64,000 bases of DNA from assembly GCA_029204225.1 (NCBI GenBank), contig CM055100.1, positions 61,625,472 through 61,689,471 of the forward strand, given 5' to 3'. Shown here one piece after another: positions 45,111 through 57,474 of this stretch. The notes below the pieces were generated by a model, which saw only the letters and a list, made by a program, of their open reading frames with translations, did no database searches and was not told the origin of the DNA. Source of the stretch: Diphasiastrum complanatum. Taxonomy: Eukaryota > Streptophyta > Lycopodiopsida > Lycopodiales > Lycopodiaceae. Position 1 is the first letter of the stretch, and each line of letters starts with the position of its first letter. Both the position numbers and the translations under genes were made by a program.

Positions 45111-45182
45111 AGGCTGGCTACCAATGGTAGCACCTTAAGCCGCGCAAAGCAGCGGAGCAAGGTACAAGATGGTAGCCAGCCT
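45111..45182. repeat. Short perfect hairpin (13-bp arms)
   Basis: AGGCTGGCTACCA at 45111-45123 is the exact reverse complement of TGGTAGCCAGCCT at 45170-45182, with a 46-nt loop; pairing extends outward with mismatches. No terminator or gene is nearby. It could be a small foldback remnant. Confidence 0.8.
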
Positions 45183-45671
45183 TCATATGAAAAATGCCTA
45201 ACGTAGAAGTTGGAGTTGAGCGGATGAGAGATTGAACTCTTTTGTGAGGCCTTGTTATGGCATGTAATCAGGTTCTTCTTAATTAACCACAACATGTCAC
45301 ATGTATGTTTTTCCCCTTAACAACTGCTATGGCAAGTAGCCAACCATGTGATTATAATATGTCATTGACAAAGTGAATTGATTTTTTTGATAAATTCACT
45401 TCGATTTTGGAATAAAGTAACTATCATAAATCATTCATTAAAATTCAGATGAATTATAAGATACTTGAAGTTCACTAACAAACAAGATAGGAACCCATTT
45501 TTATTTGCGTGGGTAGGCATCTTACCTAGTATTGGTCCTAGTTAAACTATTAGTGAAATTAAAGCCAATAATTATATTGTCAAGATGCACAATTGATTCA
45601 AATTAAAAGCTTGGAAAACATAATACTTGGCTTCAAGTGCTGATGAATGCAAAAATATATTTTATGCCCCT

Positions 45672-46346
45672 AATGTTAAATATTAGTACTTTAGGACCCT
45701 AAATGGATCAACACGAGATCCACAAGAGTGATTGGGTGTTTGCTAATCAATCTATTGCAAAAATTAGACACAAAAATTGATCTATAATAGCAATTTTGCA
45801 CTTAACATCAAGAACAATCATAAAGGTTTGATCAAATGTGGAAATTTGAGTTCATACGTGTGAAACACAGCCTGTAGTAGTACGGCTTGCAAACAAAGAA
45901 TGAAAGTTATAATAAACTCAATACAAATGTCGAGTAGCTCGAGATTGCCAATAAGCTCTAAAAAATATTCTAAGTGTTTACTATGGAGAGCTCACTACAT
46001 AGAAAAGCCTCTTCCTTTGTAAAGGTAGGTGAGTTTTCAGCATGTAATAAGGCAGTTAACTTGGCATTTTTGCCCTAATTTGCCAGCCTAGCCTCATTGC
46101 TAGACTCATGCCAAGTAGGTGGCTAGTTGTAATAAGGAAGTTAACTTGGCTTTCGTGGCTAGTTGGTCAATCTCCACCACAAATCTAGGATTTGTAGGAA
46201 TCACTACCAGATTGACTTGACCTACTCTTTAGACTTGATCTAACCTCCCACGTGGCTCCATGGCCTCACATGTGTGGGACCCACTTATGTACATAGTTTA
46301 CGTTCTTTGACATAGCTAGATTTGCCAACATAGGCAATATTTTACA
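45672..46346 (-). repeat. Copia LTR next to the 46-47 kb RT remnant
   Basis: On the minus strand a TGTAAAATATTGCC start follows a polypurine run (TTTGAGGAG) just downstream of a copia RNase H remnant, so this is that element's 3' LTR. A shorter relative lies at 60955-61345, sharing CCACAAGAGTGATTGG and GGTGGCTAGTTG. Confidence 0.55.
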
Positions 46347-46472
46347 CTCCTCAAATCTAGCTTTGAAAATTATGATACTTTTATCAATTACTCTAATTGA
46401 AGATCTTAGCTTAACAAATGAATCCTTAGACAAGGATTTAGTGAACAGATCAGCTAAGCAATAGTTCGATGA

Positions 46473-47216
46473 CTACACATGTTGGAGCTTGATCTCTTTG
46501 GCTTGCACCTTCTCTATCACAAAATGATGAGCAATCTTGATGTGCTTGCTCCTTGCATTGAATGTAGGAATAGTAGCAAGTGATTGGGTTGATTGGTTGT
46601 CACAATAGATGGTACGCACCTCCTCCTCCATGACATGAAGCTCCACCAATAGCCTCTTGAGCCGTAAGACCTCCTTGCATGTTGATGTCAAGGGCTTATA
46701 CTTGGAATCTGTGGAAGATAAGGAAATTGTATCTTGCTTTTTGGAAAGCCATGATACTATTCCATCACATAAGAAAGTAGCAAATGCACTTGTAGACTTT
46801 CGATCCATTTTGTCACCTGCATGAGTCACTATAGGCTCTAAAGCCAAGATTAGTCTCATTGTACAATATGCCAAGATTTGTAGTTGATGAGATATATCTT
46901 AGAACTCTTTTGGCCATTTTCCAATGTGATACCAAAGGACTTTGCATGAATTGGCTTAACTTCCAACACTATAACTAAGATCAGGTTTAGTTATAGTCAA
47001 ATAGATTAAGAAGCCTATAAGCCTTCTATATAAAGTGATGTCCTCAAAAGATGCTTCATCACCATCAATAGATGCTTTTACATGTTGCTCCATTAGAGTC
47101 TCAATGCCTTTATAATTCTTCATTCCAAATCTATCTAGAATGGATGTAGCATATTTTGATTGACCTATAAAACTAAAATCCAATCCTCTACGAAGCTCTC
47201 CGAAGCAGCTAAGCAC
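46473..47216 (-). pseudogene. Copia RT C-terminus and RNase H remnant
   Basis: Minus strand: FIGQSKYATSILDRFGMKNY and YRRLIGFLIYLTITKPDLSY, then a gap and frame change to RKSTSAFATFLCDGIVSW, SKKQDTISLSSTDSKYK, IYCDNQSTQSLA and ARSKHIKIAHHFVIEKV. The RNase H stretch has drifted. The 5' part of the element is replaced at about 47165 by unrelated plus-strand sequence. Confidence 0.9.
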
Positions 47217-47990
47217 TCGATGATCGGCCTATCCGAAGCAAGCTACCACATGCATTGGTTGATAATGCAGCACCAAGTGCTTGAGAATAAGGTCCAGTAC
47301 CAGGACCAAGAGATTGCGCAACAACAGAAGTTGGCCAAAGAAAAAGAAAAAGAGACAGAAGAAATTAGATCCGTGATGGTCGGGCAGAAGATCACATTGG
47401 AAGAGGTCCAGCAACAACTGAAGCACCAGATGGCCCAAATCGGCCAAGCACGAGACGGATCGTTGGGTGCAATAACAGTTGGTGCCCCTCTAATTAAGCT
47501 CGAAGATATATAGTTCCAGGCCCCACAGGCCACAGCCATTCGGATGGAAAAATATGTGCAGCTGATCCAGGAACGAGAAGCTGAGAAGGTGAGTTTTGAA
47601 AATATTGTGGCCAAGCAGAAAAAGATCATCCTTGAGTCCTAGAAGCAGCTAGAAGATACGACAAAGGCCCTGCAGCAAGTCTTGGACAAGGTGAACCAAT
47701 TGTAGGACACGGCGTGCAAGGCCCAAGCAGGCGCTCTTACAAAGAAACCACGGGACGCTGATGGAGATGATGGAGCAGACAATAAGGATGGGCAAACCCG
47801 ACCATCAGATGGTAGCTCGGAATCAGGTAGCCAGAGGGCCAAAGTTGCTTTCGGAGCTTTTTCCCTTTTCCCTCCCACTTTTAACCCCTCATCTTATTAT
47901 GCTTTTAATTTTTCTAAAACAGTCGTTCCAACTTACCTTGTTTCTTCATCTTCCCTCTCTCCACCACCTCCTCGAAAAAATTCGAAAGAA
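47200..47990 (+). pseudogene. Coiled-coil extra-ORF remnant of a gypsy-like element
   Basis: Plus-strand open stretch with a long charged and Gln-rich helix (NKVQYQDQEIAQQQKLAKEK, then ITLEEVQQQLKHQMAQIGQA), broken by stops near 47512, 47641 and 47703 and continuing as KQLEDTTKALQQVLDKVNQL and an acidic/Ser-rich segment. It resembles in kind, not in detail, the coiled-coil ORF of elements D and E. It stands directly before the next remnant in the same order. Confidence 0.6.
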
Positions 47991-48004
47991 AATATCCTCT
48001 CAAC

Positions 48005-48610
48005 ATGAGGGGAGGTAGAGAGGAGATCGATCAAAGCCAATACTCCACTAGGGCTGAGATCATTGCGGCACTGCAACTGCAACCTGAATGGCAGGACAAG
48101 GTCTTAAAAGATAGCAGGCGACTGCAAGAGTACCTGAGGGCACTGTCATGGAAACGAGTTGATCCATTCTACAAGCCACTCAAATGAAGAAATCCATGGC
48201 CTGCAGAGAAGCCACGGGTTGAATTGGGGAATTGGCCGGTGATTCTAGGACTTTCAGACAGAATCTCCCTGGATGACCTGAGGCTACAGTTGCTGGACTT
48301 CGGGCACAAATACAAGACCAGTGCCGATCTATGTGTGCAAGAAAGTGTAGAATATTGTCGATCAATGGCCTTTCTAATGCAGCAAGAATGTTTTTGGGAT
48401 CACGGTTTGGATCCAATTAGGATCAATCCCAATATAGCCCTCCAGTCAAAAAGGAGACCATGACATGATGGCCCGGCTATACTACAAAGTGGCCTTCATG
48501 TCATCATGGTATGTCACCATGATAGAAGACTTGCAGGAAATGGGTTTCATCAAAAAGATACGAGAGTACCTGGGGCCAGTAAACTATGGAAGTAAGCTCC
48601 GCTTCCAAGT
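48005..48610 (+). pseudogene. Diverged relative of extra ORF 3 of element E
   Basis: Plus-strand interrupted reading frames with landmarks RVDPFY (from 48155), NWPVI (48230) and, after a frame change, ARLYY (48471) followed shortly by SSW. Element E's extra ORF 3 has RVDPYY, NWPII and ARLYF...SW with 30 and 82 residues between them; here the gaps are about 25 and 80. It lies downstream of a coiled-coil ORF, as in E. No domain family is recognised. Frame breaks at about 48187 and 48460 show it is dead. Confidence 0.55.
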
Positions 48611-49427
48611 GTTTGAAGCCCTAGGGTGAAAAATGAGCAAGTGGAAATAGACGGCGAGGCGCTGAGGCGAGCAGGACTTGCAAGAGGTTCTCAAGAGGGC
48701 TGGAATATAGCGGCCATTGAGAAATCTTCATTTTTGCAAAAGAATTTTGCAGATAATAAGCACCTGGTTTTACGGAAATGAACAAAGATCCACGCTTTTC
48801 CAAGTGCCGAGTGGAACGACATCACCAATGTTGCAGTGGGTCCTGCAACAGATTAGGGGTGGATAATGTTAGCGGATTCCAGAGAACCCCTAGATGCCGA
48901 GCCAAGTTGAAGACACAGAGTATCTCTCACCCATGATCGAGGAGGTCTCAGAAGGAGGAGAGCATAAAAAGCTGAGAGCCAAGGATTACTAACTAGGATG
49001 ACAGTTATTTTCTATGTGAGCCTACATGGTGTATCTGTCAGAAATGGTAAAATCCTGCAACTTTGTAACACATATATGAAGCGAAGGTCGAACTAAGAAC
49101 AATTCGCAAAAGTCAACATCCCTTGACTCGAAGGACGAATGATTCGCGAATCATAAACATGACTCTAGGACTGCAAAAACCGCAAAGTGACGCAAAACGA
49201 AAAAAAAAAACGAAAGAAACGAAAGGAAATCTTTCACGCTGCCAATTGGTAGCTCAACGGGCTTGGAGTCTTAGAATTCACGCCCAGATGAAATGGGTAG
49301 CAACACGGAGAGTAACTGATTTGTTGATTAGCGTTAAACTACTCTTGTATTTCTCTGTTTAGCTATCTTGTAAATTTCACGTAGTGGAGATATAAACTAT
49401 ATTTATGGATCAAAACACAAACAGAGA
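48611..49427. other. No gene recognised
   Basis: Contains a further decayed coding-like stretch to about 48960, and an open frame at 49123-49362 without any motif. Likely remains of retroelements. Confidence 0.4.
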
Positions 49428-51243
49428 ATGTGCGCGAGTAGAGCAGAAAAGAAAAAGACTAGAAACAAAATAGCACTCTACGTGCCTTCATTAAAAAAAG
49501 ATCTGCTATCAGCCTCCAAGATGGAAAATCTTGGAATTCGAGTTTTGTTCAACGGCAACACATGCCGCATGATCGAAAAAACGACAAATAAGTTGCTGAC
49601 GGTCGGATGCAGAGAAGGAAACCTCTACTAGGCCTAGATAATCAGCAACTGTGATAGCATATTAAATGCATCAGAAAATGAAAATCAGTTTTGGCATAGG
49701 AGAATGTATTATCTGAACATGCGAAGCCTGTATGACATGTGCAGGAAAGACATAGTCACAGGTCTCAAGATATCAAGGCCCAAAACTAAGTTCTGCGAAA
49801 CCTGTCAGAAAGGCAAACAACATCAAAATCCATTCACACGTGAGGGAAGCAGAGCCAAGGAAGTTCTTGAGCTCGTTTACTCTGATGTCCGTGGACCAAT
49901 GAAAATGGATTCGCTCTCAAGTTCGAGGTATTTTCTGACATTCATAGATGATTACAACCGGATGACCACGATCTATTACCTAAAGAAGAAATCTGAAGTG
50001 TTTGATTCCTTCAAGAAGTTCGTGGCATTTGCAGACCGACACACCTCAAAGAAAATTCAAATCATCAGATTTGACAATGGAGGTGAATACCAAAGCAAAG
50101 AATTTTTAAAATTCTATCAAGAACAGGGGATAGAACACCAGTTCACTCCTGCATACACACCAGAATACAATGGTGTCGCAGAGAGAAGAAACAGAGTGCT
50201 GGTCGAAGGAGCCAGATGCATGATGGCACAGGCTCGATTGCCAAGTCAATTCTGGACTGAGGCAATAGCTATAGCAGTATACCTACAGAACAGATCCACA
50301 ATGACAGCGCTGGAAGATAAGACGCCCGTACAAAATGTGGATAGGTAGAAAGCCTGATCTATCATACGTACGTGTGTTCGAATGTGCAGCATATAAGCAC
50401 AATCCAAAAAAAGAAGAAGTAAGCTCGATGATAAATAAGAACAAACAATCATGGTTGGGTACTCGAACGGATCACAAGTGTATAGACTCTACGATCCAAC
50501 CACAAAAAAAGTTGTTTTGAGTAGAGATGTGAAGTTCGATGAGTCCACATTCTCTGGACTAAAAGATGAAAGAGGCCATGAGATCTTTACATTGTTGCCA
50601 ATTCAAGAGGGAGATCGAGGACAAACGTCAAATCAAAATGTTGAGCCACAGACTCCAGAGCAGCAGGAAGCAAAAGATCAACCCCACAAACAAGAAACAT
50701 TCGAGCAGCGACGAAATGAACCTAGAAGGTCAACAAGACAGAGACAATCTTCAGCGGAGTGAAGACACGTAATTCGAGTACTGCAGCTTCACTGAAGAGC
50801 CAACGACATATCAAGAAGTTGTCCAGAGTCCAGAGGGAGTATTCAGGAAGCAGGCAATGTTAAAAGAGATCGAGTCGATGAGGCGAAATGAGGCATGGAC
50901 ACTAGAGCCACTGTCAAAAAACAAAAAGATAGTCGACTGCAAGTGGGTATACAAGAAGAAGATGAAATCAGCTGGCACCGTTGGCCGCTACAAAGCTAAG
51001 CTTGTCGCGAAGGGCTACACACAAAGATATGGTGTTGATTATTTTGACACATATTTGTCGATTGTCAAGATGACAAGCATACGACTACTCCTTACGTACG
51101 CCACACATCACAATCTGGAAATTCACCAGATTGATGTAGAAACAGCCTTTCTCCACGGAGATCTAGAGGAGGAAATCTTCATGAAGCAGCCTGAAGGACT
51201 TGAAGACCCAGACAATCAACAATATGTCCGTCGGTTTTTATGA
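49428..51243 (+). pseudogene. Copia protease end, integrase and RT N-terminus remnant
   Basis: Plus strand. Begins with IALYVPSLKKDLLSASKMEN, the region after a copia protease. The GAG-pre-integrase and integrase follow in 49704-50348: CETCQKGKQH, LVYSDVRGPM, IIRFDNGGEYQSKEF and YTPEYNGVAERRN, so all three catalytic residues are kept. Frame changes at 50340 and 50760 lead through VVLSRDVKFDEST to RT motifs CKWVYKKKMKS, YKAKLVAKGYTQR and HQIDVETAFLHGDLEEEI. The sequence stops at a TGA after QYVRRFL, before YVDD. The element is truncated at about 51243. Confidence 0.92.
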
Positions 51244-52136
51244 TCTAAAGATTATACACCATAAACTCACGTACATGATATGCACGTTGAACGAGAAATA
51301 TTCCCTAGATGGAGAGGGAAAAACGCCCATGTGTGAACTTTGCACAAGAGTGCGAACCCTCCAAGATAAAAACAATGAACACTTATGAGATGATCGTTGT
51401 CCTACTTCAAACTTATTGACAAAATTAGGGAGTCTTAGAAACCCCTAGAATGCCTATCACATGGAATCAACAATCATTACTCCAGATCACTAGAGGATCA
51501 AAAGCCTTAAGAGAATGACAAGATAAGATTTCTTGAACATGGATCAGTGATAACGAGAATACTCTTCAAAGTCACTTTGAAGATGCATAAGGAGTCTTTA
51601 AGAAGCTTCAATTTAACCAGGTAAACATCCATTAGAACTTGCAAGTAAGGAGATCAGAAGTCAGTTTGAAGCCAATTTTCCAAAGGACATTGCAAGTTTG
51701 GTACTAGGACTCACCAAACATTCTGGACAAATATCCATAACCATTCCCAAGATGATTCTCATATCCACCATCCATGATTGGGTACCATGGCACATTTCGG
51801 TAATCCGAAAAGATTCTATCCCATAATACGACTTCTGAGTTGGGCATCTGATATCACTTTGGGAAATGTCACCACTGGTGATCTCACATTAGAAATCAAT
51901 ACCAATGGAACTCAGATACAAGACACCTTATACCTACGGTTGGGTCATCACTAGTTTTCGCTAGCAGTTCAAGTTGCACTACTAGACGAGTAAACATGAT
52001 TTGGTTACCATTGATTGTGAATTGATCGAAAGAGAGGGCGGATAGGCCAAGTCGAAAATCACACCTTGTCCTCTAATTACACATACCATGACATGATAGT
52101 GGTTAGCATTGCGAAAGTGCTGATCCCGCCATTCAA
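51244..52136. other. No gene recognised, probable retroelement debris
   Basis: Frames are short. It passes without a clear boundary into the gypsy gag-like remnant that follows, so it may be the decayed 5' part of that element. Confidence 0.35.
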
Positions 52137-52698
52137 GTGACTGATAAACCATACATATGCAAGAACAAGATCTGTGATACTACAGTAGGTACTCCACTAC
52201 GACGTAGGCATAAGAAATTACTAGCCTTGGCTCCCTATCCACTGCGAAACCTTAGGAGTTCCTTGGATATTGATACTTCTCGACACACCACGGAGGAGAA
52301 GCCCATAGTATTAAGTAGTAGCTTGGAAGAAATCCAATGTGAGCCTAACGAAACAAATATGATGGCAACCAGAATTACGGAACCAATTGTGATTTTCGCT
52401 GATGTAGCACCACTACCAAAGATAAGAAGTATCACTTTGAAATTCCATGGCATCCCTTATGAAAGTGCCGAGAATCATCAAGGCCTGTAGAACTACATGT
52501 TTAGTAAACCACATCATCGATCCCCATCACGTTATGATGTATTTGACCATGACTTTAACTGGTGCTACCAGACAATGGTACTATAGTCTACCACATGGAT
52601 GCATCGATGACATCGCAACGTTCAACATGTTATTTTTAAATGAGTTTGCCCCACATAGGACCACAGGTGGGATCCTATTTACCCTTACCTCTCTTTAA
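52137..52698 (+). pseudogene. Gypsy Gag remnant
   Basis: Two overlapping frames. The first ends with ITLKFHGIPYESAENHQGL. The second has the Gag signature TLTGATRQWYYSLPHGCIDD followed by FNMLFLNEFAPHR, as in Retrotrans_gag (PF03732), where a Trp-Tyr-x-x-Leu-Pro segment is usual. It would be the capsid part of a Ty3/gypsy element. Only a fragment remains. Confidence 0.7.
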
Positions 52699-53649
52699 CA
52701 AGGAGAGTGAGAGAGTGTACGACAATATTGGTGGAATTGGGTGGATGAATGGAATGAACGAAGGAGACGGAACTATTAAGACGAGAGGCTCTGTTATCAC
52801 TTGTTTGATCCGAACGAGAGGAAATGAAATAGTGCAGAACAACTCCCACCCTGATGTAGGACCAGTTTTAAAACAAATGCGCGATCAAGTACCAGGGTGA
52901 TCACATCCACCGAAGAGTGCAAGAGTTATTGGCATTGGAATGTTCAATTACGGAATGAAGAACTATGGTGCAGAGATTTTGCACTTGTTCCTCAGATGTC
53001 AGAGACGATCGTAGTCAGATCATATGCAGAGGAGTCAGAGACGTCCGTGATCTGTCTGAGTGAGTGGATGAGCGTGTCAAGTAGGATAGAGTAATGCAAT
53101 CAGATCACAACATACAGACATCTACGCATGACATAGATGAAAAAATGCTGCTTGTATATTACATTAACTGCTTGAAATGGAGCAAGAGCAACAATTGTAT
53201 GTTATAGATCTTCCGCTCTAATGCACACCGGCTAATGAGAGCTGGAGATGTATTTATACATGACGATCTCGTTTGTTTACAAGATTTGCTTTTAACTAAT
53301 CTATATTTACAAGATTAGTTTAGTTCTAAGTGTGTACTTGGTCATGAAGTAGTGTATAACGACATCTATACATGAATCGAATTTGAACTCCGCTTCAAGA
53401 GCGTGAAGTTGCGCCGTTGTAGAAGCCATAGTGAACCGCAATATTGGCTTGGTGGTTCATAACGGTCACAATGTATGCTGTAAGACGTAGCTTGTGGTCT
53501 TAAACGGATGCTTAGCTTAAACTTAGCTAATAAGTCTTGTAATCTAATCCAACATAATATATGTATTGGATCAGAGACATATATAAATATACACAGAGAG
53601 AGAATCCTTAACGCAAGACTTAGTGAGGTGCGTATCAAGGAAGAAAGAT
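52699..53649. other. No gene recognised
   Basis: Intergenic or decayed LTR-like DNA with a TATA-like AAATATA (53586) and TTTATACATG (53253). No coding feature is supported. Confidence 0.35.
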
Positions 53650-54480
53650 AGATCTAGCAGTAGCTAGTTCCTTTTTGAGAAGAGAACACCTCTCTCACGC
53701 CAACGCGTTGATCTGGGAAACAGACAACGCTCAAGAAAGAACTTGATTATAAGCTTGATTCTGATAACATAGACGACTACATATTTTCTGCTCAATGCAC
53801 AATTTGTGAATGTTGCCAGATGCTTGTTCAACTGAACTTGGTACAAAGGTTTGCTGAATAAAGAATTTATTAATTCGACAAAACTATGCACGAGACGACT
53901 ATTTAAATTCGTAGAGAGCTTTTTGACATTTGCATACCTGATGGGTTTTACCCTCCAACTTGTAGCCTTCAAGTTGAGACATATAAATGTCTTACTTCGA
54001 TAACTTCATGTGAAATTGAAATTTGTACATCCATCTGGTGAATCTCTAAATCTGTCACTATTGCAAATGACAGTAAAAGTCTGATCGATGAATGTTTGAC
54101 TATGAGACTAAAAGTTTATGAATAATCAGTATTCGAGAATTGGGAGAATCCTCTAACGATAAAACAAGTTTAATCTCTTAACAACATACTATGCACCTTT
54201 ATACAACAATATAGTGCAATCTTTTCATTCAGATACATTAGTTAGCAATAGACCGAACCCCATCGTATCATGGCACATGCCATACTGACCAACTCATGGT
54301 GTACCGGTCCTCCCATCAGTCAACTGATCTATAGCTTTGTATTTGATTTGATAGAAATGATATTCTTATCAACTGGCAGTTGTGTAACAATCCATGTCTG
54401 GTTTTTGACTTTGTCCATTGCTGATTTTTATTGATTTGCACCTGGACTAAAAATTGCCTCCGAATAATTGATTGGCTCCT
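53650..54480 (-). pseudogene. Copia reverse transcriptase remnant
   Basis: Minus-strand frames, read from 54430 downward, give MDKVKNQTWIVTQLPVDKN, then DLEIHQMDV, then GYKLEGKTHQVCKCQKALYE (usually ...YGLKQ), INKFFIQQ and finally YVVVYVIR where YVDD is expected. This is copia RT from its N-terminus to the catalytic box, with many stops and the box destroyed. Confidence 0.8.
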
Positions 54481-56295
54481 TGACAAAGTAACAAGTGGCT
54501 ATGGCGTTGTGAATTCTTATCAAATTTCTTTGAATAAAGAGCTTTCAATTTTGATGCCGAATGAGAGAATGAAGATCTGTTTCTTCGAATCTCTTCCTGT
54601 AGTAGCATAGATGAAACTTGTGCTAATGTAAGACCTTGCTGAGTAGAAATACTATGAAAAATATATCTGTTGTCTACTCTGATTGCACCATAATTATAGT
54701 GTATCTTATTTTGCTATAATTTTTGCTCACGATAGCTTATTAATGATCAGTCTATGCCTATGGCAAAACAAAGAGAGAGGAAAAGATAAATGAATACTCC
54801 TATTAAAGCTTGGACTTGTGTCGATTGAAAATGAACTAATCTACTAATCTATTTATAGTTGTTGACATCCATAACAGACATTAGAGAAAATACGGGTCCA
54901 AAGAGGGCCCTATAAAAAATGCCATGTAGGAAAGAGAAAAATAACAATAAAGTAATTAAAATATCATTTTCTAACTTCTTTATGCATCTACCCGCACTAC
55001 TTTTTAGGAAAGTATAATTTTCAAAATGCTGAAATATTCCTTCCCAATAGTTGGGAACACTCAAAAAATTGAATTAAGAGTGACATTTCAAAGCCTAAGC
55101 CATCTCTATCTCCAGGGTCGAACAAGTGTTTAGCGCCATCTCCAGCTCTGTTATTGTCATTGTACCTTATGTTACTATATTACTATATTGATGACAAAGC
55201 TTTATCATCTTCATGTGGGTCTGTCACCAGAATATGCTCCGCTCAGGACAAGATATTCAAAACAATCCAAATTGTCAACTTCTAACATGATCTGATATAG
55301 GGAGGAAAAGCTAAAGCATGTAGATTTATGGTCATCAGGAACATTGTATCCTATTGATCCATATTCATTGCAAATTCCGGATTTTCAATTAGTGACTCAA
55401 TTAATCACATGGTAAGGCCAAGCCAAGAAGGAACACACATGTCCCATTTGCACAACTCTCAAGATTTGACTCAACACGTACATGGGCACAATTCCAATTC
55501 AACACTCATAGGATTGATGACAATTTTAATTGGAGCATAGATAGACACAAAGAAAATTTGTCCTTCAAATTGAGATTTGAGACCACCTATTAAAATGTAT
55601 AATACAAACAACAAGTATATATATTTTAACCATTGACAAATCACTAGCATAGTTTATACAAAATTGCATAATGTTTCAAACTTAACTTGGAGCACAAGGT
55701 TCCAAACATGTCAATCATCTTGTAATGCTTGGGAAAATCAACAAAGTTTAGAAATAGAACTGGCATAGTTTCTTAGAAACCGGTATCATGATATCTTTAA
55801 TAGTTTTTTAAAGCCTTGTGAGCAATAGTCTTTGGAAATCGGAAAAGCTTTAAAAAATACAAGTTATTTGGAATAACTCAAAAAAGGTTTCTTGACCATT
55901 TAGAATCAAGCAAAGTGTCATCTTGCATCAACTTGCCAGAAATTTCCCTATTACCCAACTCATCCAACAATTATCATTATTCTCTTGGTGATTAGCAACT
56001 ACTATTTTGGAAGACCTTGATGACAATATTCTATTTCGACCCACAATAAATACAAAGAAAGTAGATCCTTTGTGTCAAGATTTGAGCTTGCACCTATGAC
56101 GAAGTTGTTGTAAATAAACTATTTACTTTGATGCCCTTCTTATAATTGACCCCACCAACAATACAACAAAAGTCCATCATTCATGAGTCATGAGCATTTT
56201 GGATAAGGATCATAGGATGCAATCGGCATGTTTTCTCAAAACTGGGTATTATAAAATATTTAACAAATTTTATACAAGCATATTAATGGAGCATC
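54481..56295. other. No gene recognised
   Basis: AT-rich. A stretch near 54893-54960 (including AATGCCATGTAGGA) resembles 63405-63470, suggesting a shared dispersed repeat. Nothing else is supported. Confidence 0.4.
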
Positions 56296-56456
56296 GTATT
56301 TTACACCACCACTCCCATGCTAGTGGTGGTGCATTGCCCATCTAATGGAGATGGGCAATGGCAACACTGTTTTTTTTTAAACATTGCTACCATTGCCCAC
56401 CCTTGGATCTGTGGGCCACCACCACTAATGTGGCAGGCAGGGGTGGTGTGGAATAC
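56296..56456. mobile_element. MITE-like foldback element
   Basis: Inverted repeats of 15 bp, GTATTTTACACCACC at 56296-56310 and GGTGGTGTGGAATAC at 56442-56456, match with two differences. Inner arms are also partly complementary (AGTGGTGGTGCATTGCCCA on the left; TGCCCACC and GGGCCACCACCACTA on the right), so nearly the whole 161 bp can fold. It has no coding capacity. A clear target-site duplication was not seen. Confidence 0.65.
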
Positions 56457-56599
56457 ATTACACTCCCCATATTAATACCCTTTTATTATGAGAGATAGTC
56501 TAAAAAAATAGATAAGTTTTAAAAAATGCAGATTTTTTGAGGATTTATCCTAAAAAGAAAAAAAATTGCTATAAAAAGAAAGATCCACCTTTACATAAC

Positions 56600-57460
56600 T
56601 AAACGGGCAGCCAACGAGTGTCACTTACCCACGTGGCACCAACCAGTATAGACTCAGCGCTTGCCGCGTGGCTCATCGTTAAATCGACACCTGCAACCTT
56701 ATTGACACTGCGTGATTTAACAGCTCCACCGCGTTACCGTTAGATTGAGCCCTTAATTGGTCAGATGCATGCCACGCTGTTTTTGATTGACCATTGAAAA
56801 CTGTCCAAGGGTTAGGTCTCGACGTGGCGAGAATCCAAGTGTTTGGGCGTAGGAGACGCCGTGACTGTTAGCGCGTCGCACGCGCGAGATGAACAGAATC
56901 CTTCAATCTCAGAAACCAGACGGTTATTTCCACTCTTGTTGTTTTTGTATTTATCACACACCAAACGAGTTCCAATTTCGATCGTTAGATAGTGCCACGT
57001 TTCACACTTGCCACTTGTAACTATCTCAATGGATTATCTTTTACACGTGGCAATATCTGAATCATCATAAGCGAGATCTGACGGTTCTTAGCTCCCGTCA
57101 ATTAGTGCCCTAAGAATACAGGGGTCATCGACGAAGCTTCGCTTTTCTTTGGGTGCCGTCGTCTCTGCGCTGTCATCGTATCTTAATGGCACGCTACCAC
57201 TTACAGCGCCCAACCGTTGGATTCTGTCATAAACGCTCAGTTTGTGCCACGTGTTTAAGATCAGCTATTGAAAAGAGTGTGGCAGAGATGCCAGGTGGCG
57301 AGGATCCAAGTGGTCGTGGGCAAAATATATCCAGGAGTCTTGTTCCTGGTAATCGCGCTCAGGGTCAGGAGTCGTGAGCGAAATTCGCTTCCATTCTCGA
57401 TATAATATTATACGCGAACGATATTTTTTTCGTTCTTGGTATAAATATTTTACGCAGATT
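56600..57460 (+). promoter_or_regulatory. Promoter region rich in ACGTGGC/G-box motifs, with TATA box
   Basis: ACGT-core elements occur at 56629 (CCACGTGGC), 56821 (GACGTGGC), 56992 (TGCCACGT), 57043 (ACACGTGGC) and 57246 (GCCACGTG); a related CCGCGTGGC lies at 56664. ACGTGGC is the classic plant ABRE bound by bZIP factors under abscisic-acid and stress signalling. An 18-bp sequence (GTGGCGAGAATCCAAGTG) at 56824 recurs with one change at 57295. TATAAATA at 57440-57447 is a good core promoter. It precedes the CYSTM gene on the same strand by about 1 kb. The region is visibly more GC-rich than its surroundings. Confidence 0.6.
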
Positions 57461-57474
57461 TGACAGTGCTAGCA

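Noticed and set aside
49704-50348. Endogenous pararetrovirus or retrovirus integrase
   Set aside because: GAG-pre-integrase followed by RT in the order integrase-RT is the copia pattern; no viral movement, coat or envelope protein nearby.
57153-57377. 74-codon plus-strand ORF
   Set aside because: Lies in the promoter of the CYSTM gene among ACGT motifs and upstream of the TATA box; no motif.
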